A stretch of 30,010 nucleotides of DNA from JABFXC01 sp045804265. GTDB lineage: Bacteria; Gemmatimonadota; Gemmatimonadetes; Gemmatimonadales; Gemmatimonadaceae. Below the pieces are notes generated by a model. It saw only the letters and a list, made by a program, of their open reading frames with translations, searched no databases and had not been told where the DNA came from. This document shows positions 22,697 through 30,010 of the stretch, piece after piece. The stretch lies in assembly GCA_045804265.1 (NCBI GenBank), contig JBJMNK010000073.1:1-30010 (forward strand), in the 5' to 3' direction. Numbering within the stretch: the first letter of the stretch is position 1; each line of letters starts with the position of its first letter. Made by a program: the position numbers and the translations under genes.

Positions 22697-24925
22697 GTGC
22701 CACTCATCGCGATCGCGCTGCTCTCGTACGGTGCCGGGCTGCTGGCCGGGCTCGCCGGAGCGTTAGGCAGCGGCGCACTGCTCGCCGTCGTGGCCTCGGC
22801 CGCGGCGCTCATCCGGCGCAGCGCGATCCTCGGTGCGGTCGCGCTCCTCGTCGCCGCCGGCACCGCGGTCGGCCGGGCGGTCGAGCGCGCCGATCACGGC
22901 TGTGCGGTCGAGGTGGCGTCGCGCCGCGAGTGGACGCTCGAGCCGGTGCTGGCACTCGCAGCGGGGGAGTCGGGCGAGGTATCGATCATCGCCGGCCGAT
23001 GCCGCATGCACGGCTGGGCGAGCGTGATCGCTGGCCACGCCGATGCCGGCCAGCCGGTGCTCGCGCGCGGCGTCCCGCGGCTTGGGGCACGCGGGCTCGC
23101 GTTAGGCGCGGTGCGGCTGCTGCGACCGGCCGGCCACACCGGGGTCCTGGCGCGCTGGCGCGGCGCGGCCACCCGAACGGTCGACGATGCGTTCGGTCCC
23201 GACGCTCCGCTGGCGAAGGCGCTCCTCGTCGCCGACACCCGATCGCTGTCGCAGGCGATCCGCGACGAGTTCGCGGCTGCGGGGCTCGTCCACATGTTGT
23301 CGATCTCCGGGCTGCACGTGGGGCTCATCGCGCTCGCCGTGACCATCGCGTTAGGCGCGCTCGGGCTGCCGCGCGCTCGCGCCGCATGGGGAAGCGTCGC
23401 GCTCACCACGCTCTACGTGGCGATGATCGGCGCACCGGCGCCCGCGGTGCGAGCAGTGGCGATGCTCGCCGCCGCCGAGGCATCGCGGGTGATGCAGCGT
23501 CCGACCTCGGCGTGGGCTGCGCTGGCGATCGGCGCGGCTGCGCCATTGGTGGATCCCCACCTCGTTGCCGACATCGGCTACCAGCTGAGCGTCGCCGGGA
23601 TGGTGGCACTGATCGCTGCTGGCTCCCTCGAGCGCCGATCGGTTCGCGGACGAGTGACCGGATGGCGGCACGCAGCAGTGGTCGCGCTGGTGACGTCGAT
23701 CATCGCCTGCCTCGTCACCGGTCCGCTGGTGGCGTGGCGCTTCGGGCGTGCGAGCCTGATCGCGCCGGTCGCCAATCTCGCCGCATCGCCGCTGATGACG
23801 ATCGCGCAGCCGATGCTCTTTCTCGCCTTGCTGCTCGGGTGGTGGCCGGCGGCGGCGCGATTCGTCGCCGGGGCCGCGCACCCGGCGCTCGCCGCATTCG
23901 AATGGGTGGCGCATACCGCGGCCGGCGTTCCCGGTGCGCAGGTCGAGGTGTCAGCGACGTCGGCCGCGCTGGTCGTGGCAGCGGCTGGCGCGGTCCTCCT
24001 CGTCGTGGCCTGCATGTCGCACGATCCGTGGCGTCCGCTCATCGGCGGAGTGGCATGCGCGGTCGCGATCCCGCTGATCCCGGTCGTGCCTCGGCCGTTA
24101 GGCGGGCTGGAGCTGCACATGATCGACGTCGGCCAGGGCGACGCGCTCGCGCTGCGCACCCCGCGCGGTCGCTGGATCGTCGTCGACGCCGGACGGTCGT
24201 GGGCCGGGGGCGATGCCGGGCGAAGCACCGTCGTCCCCTACCTGCGGAGCCGCGGCGGCGAGGTCGTCGCGTTCGTGCTCTCGCATCCGCACATGGACCA
24301 CGTCGGCGGCGCGTCGAGCGTGATCCTCGCCACGCATCCCCATCTCTATCTCGATCCGGGTTTTCCCGGCGCGAGCGGGAGCTACCTGTCCTCCCTCGCC
24401 GCGGTGCGCACGACCGGAGCGCGCTGGGAACGCATCAGGCCCGGCGACTCGCTCGACGTCGACGGGGTGATGCTCCGGTTCCTGGCCCCCGACTCGGCAT
24501 GGACTGCTGCGCTCGACGACGCCAACCTGGCGAGCAGCGTCGTGAGCGTTCGATACGGCAAGGTGCGCTTCCTCCTCACGGGCGACGCCGAGGCGCCGGA
24601 GGAGGAATGGATGCTCGACCACGACAGCCTCGCGCTTGGCGCGTCGGTGCTCAAGGTCGGGCATCACGGCAGCATCACGAGCACGACACCTGCATTCCTC
24701 GGTGCGGTTCATCCCCGGCTGGCGCTGATCTCCGTCGGCGCCGGGAACAGCTACGGGCATCCCGGTGCAGAAGTGTTGCGGGAGCTGGCCGCGAGTGGGG
24801 TACAGGTGCTACGAACCGACCGGCTCGGGACCATCGTCGTCCGCACTGACGGCGTGGCCCTCTCCGTGCAGACTGAGCAGCGCGAATGGGACCTTTCGCC
24901 AGTATCGTCAGTGGATCGTCCGTGA
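22697..24925 (+). CDS. comEC: DNA uptake channel ComEC/Rec2
   Basis: ComEC forms the inner-membrane channel that takes up single-stranded DNA during natural transformation. The 742-residue protein has the full domain set: N-terminal membrane and OB-like region, the Competence domain with many membrane segments (signature HMLSISGLHVGLIAL and later DIGYQLSVAGM), and a C-terminal metallo-beta-lactamase domain. In the latter the metal ligands look complete: HPHMDH (530-535), GDAE (D630) and GHHGS (H656, H657). The GTG start has GGAGGA 6 bases upstream. Four copies of CGTTAGGC lie inside the gene (22761, 23100, 23349, 24096), more than in most neighbours. Confidence 0.95.
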   Translation: MPLIAIALLSYGAGLLAGLAGALGSGALLAVVASAAALIRRSAILGAVALLVAAGTAVGRAVERADHGCAVEVASRREWTLEPVLALAAGESGEVSIIAGRCRMHGWASVIAGHADAGQPVLARGVPRLGARGLALGAVRLLRPAGHTGVLARWRGAATRTVDDAFGPDAPLAKALLVADTRSLSQAIRDEFAAAGLVHMLSISGLHVGLIALAVTIALGALGLPRARAAWGSVALTTLYVAMIGAPAPAVRAVAMLAAAEASRVMQRPTSAWAALAIGAAAPLVDPHLVADIGYQLSVAGMVALIAAGSLERRSVRGRVTGWRHAAVVALVTSIIACLVTGPLVAWRFGRASLIAPVANLAASPLMTIAQPMLFLALLLGWWPAAARFVAGAAHPALAAFEWVAHTAAGVPGAQVEVSATSAALVVAAAGAVLLVVACMSHDPWRPLIGGVACAVAIPLIPVVPRPLGGLELHMIDVGQGDALALRTPRGRWIVVDAGRSWAGGDAGRSTVVPYLRSRGGEVVAFVLSHPHMDHVGGASSVILATHPHLYLDPGFPGASGSYLSSLAAVRTTGARWERIRPGDSLDVDGVMLRFLAPDSAWTAALDDANLASSVVSVRYGKVRFLLTGDAEAPEEEWMLDHDSLALGASVLKVGHHGSITSTTPAFLGAVHPRLALISVGAGNSYGHPGAEVLRELAASGVQVLRTDRLGTIVVRTDGVALSVQTEQREWDLSPVSSVDRP

Positions 24926-24962
24926 GCTTGGTCGGCCGTTCGGGACGATTTCGGTCGAGCCG

Positions 24963-25340
24963 TTGACCTTGCGCCCACTCGTCGGACGGGCGCTGCAGCT
25001 GCCTGACGGTCTGCTGAAACGCTATCCCGAGCTGGGCGAGGCGCGGTGGCGCAGCGGCGGACTTCCACCGCGCGTCGGCGGCTGGTTCCTCGGACGTCGT
25101 TCGGTGGCGGCCATCACTCTATGGCGCACCGTATTCGTCGCGCCGGGGGTGACGCTCGACCCCGGGCTGCTCTTGCACGAGCTGGGACACGTACGGCAGT
25201 TTGGGGCCTCGTGGTGGTTTCCGCTGCGATACATCTGGGAGAGCGTCAGGCGCGGCTATTCGCGCAACAGATACGAGCACGAAGCGCAGGCGTACGCTGA
25301 TGGTCGCCTGCGTTCGACCAACCTTTCAACCCACGCCTGA
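24963..25340 (+). CDS. Small HELGH (putative zinc-binding) protein
   Basis: The product contains HELGH (72-76 with the start used), the HExxH zinc motif, followed by RQFGASWWFPLRYIWE and a downstream YEHEAQAYAD that could give the third ligand. No signal peptide or membrane anchor is clear. The start is uncertain: the frame is open well into comEC but has no ATG. I use TTG at 24963 (LTLRPLVGR), yet conserved-looking sequence (RQWIVRELGRPFG) begins upstream, so the true start may overlap the comEC end or use a non-standard codon. The stop lies 2 bases before fbp. Function unknown; a small peptidase or protease-like fold is possible. Confidence 0.6.
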   Translation: MTLRPLVGRALQLPDGLLKRYPELGEARWRSGGLPPRVGGWFLGRRSVAAITLWRTVFVAPGVTLDPGLLLHELGHVRQFGASWWFPLRYIWESVRRGYSRNRYEHEAQAYADGRLRSTNLSTHA

Positions 25341-25342
25341 CC

Positions 25343-26368
25343 GTGGTCCAGCATACCGCCACCTCCGTCGTCACGATCGAGCGATACATCATCGAGCAGG
25401 AGCGCCTGTATCCGGAGGCGACCGGCGAGCTGTCGGGGATCCTCTACGACATCTGCCTCGCCGCGAAGATGATCGCGAACAAGGTTCGCCGCGCCGGGCT
25501 TGTGGACATCCTCGGCGCGACGGGCTTCGACAACGTGCAGGGTGAGGACGTCCAGAAGCTCGACGTCTTCGCCAACGAGACCATCGTCAAGGCCATGGAC
25601 CATGGCGGCCGGCTCTGCGCGATGGCGAGCGAGGAGGAACCGGGGATCATCCCGATTCCCGACGGCTTCAAGTGCGGCAAGTACTGCCTGCTCTTCGATC
25701 CGCTCGACGGGTCGTCGAACATCGACGTGAACGTCCCGGTCGGGACGATCTTCTCGGTGGTTCGGAAGATCACGCGCGGCGTGCGCGGCGAGATGGAGGA
25801 CATGCTGCAGCCGGGTCGGCGACAGGTCGCGGCCGGCTACGTGATCTACGGGTCGAGCACGATGCTCGTGTACACGACAGGGCAGGGCGCGCACGGCTTC
25901 ACGTACGATCCGTCGATCGGCGAATTCCTCCTCTCGCACCCCGACATCCGCATCCCGTCGATGCCGCGCTACCTCTCGGTGAACGACGCGTACGAGAGCC
26001 AGTGGGAGGAGCCGGTCCGCTCGCTCATGCGGAAGTATCGCGGCCTCGAGGGCGATCGTCGCGCGCTCAGCGTGCGCTACGTCGGCTCACTCGTCGCCGA
26101 CTTCCACCGCAACCTCCTTGGCGGCGGCATCTTCTGCTACCCGAAGAACACGCGCCGCCCCAACGGCAAGCTGCGCCTCCTGTACGAGGCGAATCCGCTC
26201 GCCTTCATCGTCGAGCAGGCCGGCGGCGCCGCGTGCGATGGCACGACCAGGATCCTCGACCTGCAGCCGACGGAGCTGCACCAGCGCACCCCCTTGTACA
26301 TCGGCAGCAAGGCGGAGGTGGAGCTGGCGCATGAGACACTGCGCGGCGGCGCTGTTGCGGTGGCGTAG
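25343..26368 (+). CDS. fbp: Class I fructose-1,6-bisphosphatase
   Basis: FBPase hydrolyses fructose-1,6-bisphosphate to fructose-6-phosphate, the committed step of gluconeogenesis. The 341-residue protein is full length. ASEEE (95-99) and DPLDGSSNID (119-128) supply the metal ligands. RRPNGKLRLLYEANPLAFIVEQAGG and the ending LHQRTPLYIGS are class I hallmarks. It begins with GTG, 2 bases after the preceding stop, and has no clear Shine-Dalgarno, so it is probably translated by coupling. Its stop lies 20 bases before the left inverted repeat of the next element. Confidence 0.96.
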   Translation: MVQHTATSVVTIERYIIEQERLYPEATGELSGILYDICLAAKMIANKVRRAGLVDILGATGFDNVQGEDVQKLDVFANETIVKAMDHGGRLCAMASEEEPGIIPIPDGFKCGKYCLLFDPLDGSSNIDVNVPVGTIFSVVRKITRGVRGEMEDMLQPGRRQVAAGYVIYGSSTMLVYTTGQGAHGFTYDPSIGEFLLSHPDIRIPSMPRYLSVNDAYESQWEEPVRSLMRKYRGLEGDRRALSVRYVGSLVADFHRNLLGGGIFCYPKNTRRPNGKLRLLYEANPLAFIVEQAGGAACDGTTRILDLQPTELHQRTPLYIGSKAEVELAHETLRGGAVAVA

Positions 26369-26387
26369 GATGGCTCCGCGGTGCGCC

Positions 26388-26412
26388 GGCCGTTAGCCAT
26401 TAGCCGTTAGGG
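26388..26412 (+). repeat. Left 25-bp inverted repeat
   Basis: It is built of 7-base units (GTTAGCC, ATTAGCC, GTTAGGG). On this strand TAG recurs every 7 bases (26394, 26401, 26408) and on the other strand TAA recurs every 7 bases, so both directions meet a stop in all three frames. It provides the stop of the four-helix-bundle gene. Confidence 0.9.
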
Positions 26413-26815
26413 TCGAGCAACGGCGGGACGCGCGGCGTTCTCGCAATGCGGGAACGCTCGGCACTGCGGGAAAGGTGGTCCCCGAGCGCATGCAGCATTC
26501 GCGAATCTCGTCGATTTCGACTTCGAGAGGTGCGTAATCCTGCGCGTTCAGATAGCCGACTTCATGAGCAAGGAATAGCAGATACTCCGCCTCGGCAGCC
26601 GAGCCCGAAGCGATGTCGATGAACGCGGCGAATGAACGTTCGCTCCGGCGCGAACGGCCCTCCGCGAGGTTTGCGGGTATCGAGACCAGCGCGCGGCGCA
26701 GCTGCGAAGTCAACTCGAACCGTTCATCGCGAGGAAAGCGAGCAATAGCCGCGTACGATGCCACGACAAAGCTGTGGGAACGACGCCAGACGAGTAGCTT
26801 TCGGTAGTCTTGCAT
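26393..26815 (-). CDS. Four-helix-bundle protein (S23/IVP family), probably frameshifted near the C-terminus
   Basis: The 140-residue product begins MQDYRKLLVWRRSHSF and continues with ELTSQLRRALVSIPANLAEG and FIDIASGSAAEAEYLLFLAHEVGYL, the hallmarks of the four-helix-bundle family. This family includes 23S rRNA intervening-sequence proteins and is related to Avd of diversity-generating retroelements. The molecular role is not well known. After residue 105 the family-typical tail is lost. In the frame one base over, the DNA encodes RMLHALGDHLSRSAERS, which fits the usual end of helix 4. A one-base loss near 26500-26506 is therefore likely, either real decay or a sequence error. Both frames stop inside the left inverted repeat (26393 or 26400). 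The ATG has no clear Shine-Dalgarno. Confidence 0.8.
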   Translation of the reverse strand: MQDYRKLLVWRRSHSFVVASYAAIARFPRDERFELTSQLRRALVSIPANLAEGRSRRSERSFAAFIDIASGSAAEAEYLLFLAHEVGYLNAQDYAPLEVEIDEIRECCMRSGTTFPAVPSVPALRERRASRRCSTLTANG

Positions 26816-26916
26816 GCTGAACGATTGTGGCAATCCGGAAGCAAGCCGCCACCGGGATCGTGCGGCGAGTATCAATATGGCGCTGCATCGCCGCAGTGGC
26901 TCAACCCTAACGGCTA

Positions 26917-28578
<1,662 letters not shown>

Positions 28579-28584
<6 letters not shown>

Positions 28585-28592
28585 GCCTGACG
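28579..28592. repeat. Head-to-head pair of CGTYAGGC motifs at a gene end
   Basis: CGTTAGGC (28579-28586) and GCCTGACG (28585-28592) overlap by GC to form the near-palindrome CCGTTAGGCCTGACGG. The mutase stop codon is inside. Uptake signals of Neisseria and Pasteurellaceae are often paired like this just after genes. Confidence 0.6.
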
Positions 28593-28606
28593 GCGACGCC
28601 CTGACG

Positions 28607-28644
28607 CGACGAAGCCCCTCCGGTTTCCCGGAGGGGCTTCGTCG
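28607..28644. terminator. Strong hairpin terminator between convergent genes
   Basis: A perfect 13-bp stem (28611-28623 with 28628-28640) has a TTTC loop and is extended by CGAC/GTCG to 17 bp. TTCCGTT follows on the plus strand. It lies 22 bases after the mutase stop and 28 bases before the end of the SusD gene, so it can serve both, though the tail favours the plus strand. Confidence 0.85.
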
Positions 28645-28672
28645 TTCCGTTCAGCCGGCCGTCGGTGAGTGC

Positions 28673-30010
28673 TTACCGGTAGCCGGGGTTCTGGACGAGG
28701 CCCGGCGCGACGCTGATCTCGCGCGACGGGATCGGGTATAGCGCCTGATACGTTCCCGCGCCCTTCGCGGTGAGGTACGCGTCCACCGCGCCGGTGCGGA
28801 CGAGGTCTGCCCAGCGGAATCCCTCCATCGCCAGCTCGAGTCGGCGCTGCAGCATCACTTCATCGATCACTTGCTGCTGCGTCGTGAGGTCGACGCCGAA
28901 CACCAGCGTGTCGAGCCCTGCACGGCGCCGGATCCGGTTCACCTCGCCGACCGCGCCGAGCAGCTTTGCCGCGCCACCCTGGCGAGCCATCGCTTCCGCT
29001 CTGGTCAGCACGACCTCGGCGAAACGAATCACGTGAATGTCCTCCGCGCCGACCGTGGTCGGAAACTTCGTGCCGCAGAGATCGAGCCCGCAGAAGCCCT
29101 GGGATCTATCAACGACGATGTTGTTCTGCGCTCTCAGGTCGGCCGGTGCCCAGTTCTTGAGGTAACCCGCGCTCGCCGGGTTGATATCGAGCGACGGCTG
29201 GTATGCCTGCGCGAGGGCGGTCGACGGCTCGTTCTCCGTGCGGCCGAGGTAGTAGTAGCCTTCCGACGAGAAATCCTGTGCGGTGAAGGTGAGTCGGAAG
29301 ATGTCCTCCGGCGTGTCCTTCGCGTCGGCGGTGAAGAGATCGGAGTAGTTGTCGGCCAGCTGGTACCCCATCCCCTCGACCGCGGTGGCCGCCGCTTCGG
29401 CGGCCGGATAGTTCTTCTGGAAGAGCAGGACGCGGGCCCGCAACGCCCGGACCGCGCCTAACGTTCCGCGCGTCACGTCGGTGGCGCCGGGGTCCATCTT
29501 CGCCTCGGCGGCGTCGAGATCAGCGAGGATCTGCGTGTAGGTCTGCCCGACCGTCGCACGGGTGGCGCTCGCGCCAACGCCCGCGTTCGCGGCCGGCGTC
29601 AGCGGCAACGGGATCCCTGGGTCGCCGGGATTGCGCCCGCCCCAGGTGATGACGAGGTCGTGGAAGACCAGCGCGCGCACGAAGTACGCCTCGCCGAGAA
29701 GCTGGTTCTTCTCCGCGGCGGGGATGCCACCGACGCCCGGAAGCTGGGCGATGACGAAGTTCGCGCGGGCGACGGTGGTGTACATCGCGTTCCACATCCC
29801 GCGCACGTCGCCGTTGTCGGCCCGAAGGTTGTTGTCCTCGGCGTCGGCGAAGCTCGTGAACGTTCCCGTCCAGTCCACGTCGTCCGACGAGACGTCGCGG
29901 AAGAACAGGTAGTCACCGCTGTAGAAGTACCCGCCGGTCTCGTCCTGCAGACCGTCGTACATCCCGACGACCGCGGCGCGCGCGCTCGTCGGGCCCGTCA
30001 GCGCCTGTTC
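28673..30010 (-). CDS. SusD/RagB-family outer-membrane lipoprotein, 5' end outside window
   Basis: SusD-like proteins bind glycans or peptides at the cell surface and act as the lid of a SusC-type TonB-dependent transporter. About 446 residues are visible; the frame stays open to the window edge, so the signal peptide, lipobox cysteine and start are missing. Family marks include NNLRADNGDVRGMWNAMY, AEKNQLLGEAYFVRALVFHDLV (the TPR-like helix with R-A-x2), the RAEAMARQGG helix, and a C-terminal QRRLELAMEGFRWADLVRTG with the ending LYPIPSREISVAPGLVQNPGYR. Because transcription is leftward, its partner susC-like gene is expected upstream, beyond position 30010. Confidence 0.93.
   Translation of the reverse strand, partial: EQALTGPTSARAAVVGMYDGLQDETGGYFYSGDYLFFRDVSSDDVDWTGTFTSFADAEDNNLRADNGDVRGMWNAMYTTVARANFVIAQLPGVGGIPAAEKNQLLGEAYFVRALVFHDLVITWGGRNPGDPGIPLPLTPAANAGVGASATRATVGQTYTQILADLDAAEAKMDPGATDVTRGTLGAVRALRARVLLFQKNYPAAEAAATAVEGMGYQLADNYSDLFTADAKDTPEDIFRLTFTAQDFSSEGYYYLGRTENEPSTALAQAYQPSLDINPASAGYLKNWAPADLRAQNNIVVDRSQGFCGLDLCGTKFPTTVGAEDIHVIRFAEVVLTRAEAMARQGGAAKLLGAVGEVNRIRRRAGLDTLVFGVDLTTQQQVIDEVMLQRRLELAMEGFRWADLVRTGAVDAYLTAKGAGTYQALYPIPSREISVAPGLVQNPGYR

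Noticed and set aside
22690..24849. Arg-rich 719-codon frame overlapping comEC
   Set aside because: It begins with ATG near the comEC start, but the product is a repetitive Arg/Gly/Ala shadow, while the GTG frame encodes clear ComEC motifs.

Overview
The window is a high-GC, gene-dense bacterial chromosome segment with no phage or transposase genes. The mix suggests a diderm of the Gemmatimonadota: an OmpA protein with thrombospondin type 3 repeats, a SusD-like lipoprotein, several outer-membrane or lipoprotein genes, split-type methylmalonyl-CoA mutase and very high GC third positions. That assignment is inference; no rRNA is present to fix it.

Layout. (1) 1-372 is a gene-free, AT-richer leader with two perfect DnaA boxes in front of ftsZ. 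(2) 373-7770 is a rightward run: ftsZ, an M23 murein hydrolase, a membrane VWA-like protein, ftsY and recG, joined by overlaps or short gaps. (3) 7771-9839 is a leftward sensor histidine kinase plus a small lipoprotein, coupled by a 4-base overlap. (4) 10113-11417 is asnS, facing mazG (11579-12385, minus) across a 172-bp hairpin repeat. (5) 12416-19082 is a seven-gene rightward run: alr, deoB, cdd, a bacterial microcompartment vertex protein, a lipoprotein, an outer-membrane protein and a response-regulator/kinase fusion. It ends in a second, ungapped copy of the 172-bp repeat. (6) 19389-20771 is a leftward OmpA/TSP3 protein with its own terminator. (7) 21020-26368 is a rightward run: miaB, comFB, comEC, a small HELGH protein and fbp. 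(8) 26388-26929 is a transposase-less cassette carrying a four-helix-bundle (23S rRNA intervening-sequence type) gene between perfect 25-bp inverted repeats. The right repeat contains the start codon of the next gene, a methylmalonyl-CoA mutase large subunit (26917-28584). (9) A 17-bp-stem terminator separates this from a leftward SusD-like gene that runs off the window.

The most unusual signals are not genes. The octamer CGTYAGGC / GCCTRACG occurs about 40 times (about 1.3 per kb), is placed by use of rare TTA, CTA and AGG codons, and coexists with the DNA-uptake gene comEC: it looks like an uptake-type signal. Next come the inverted-repeat four-helix-bundle cassette, whose heptad repeats put stops in every frame, the paired 172-bp hairpin repeats, a lone microcompartment vertex gene in a nucleoside-salvage operon, and the DnaA boxes ahead of ftsZ.
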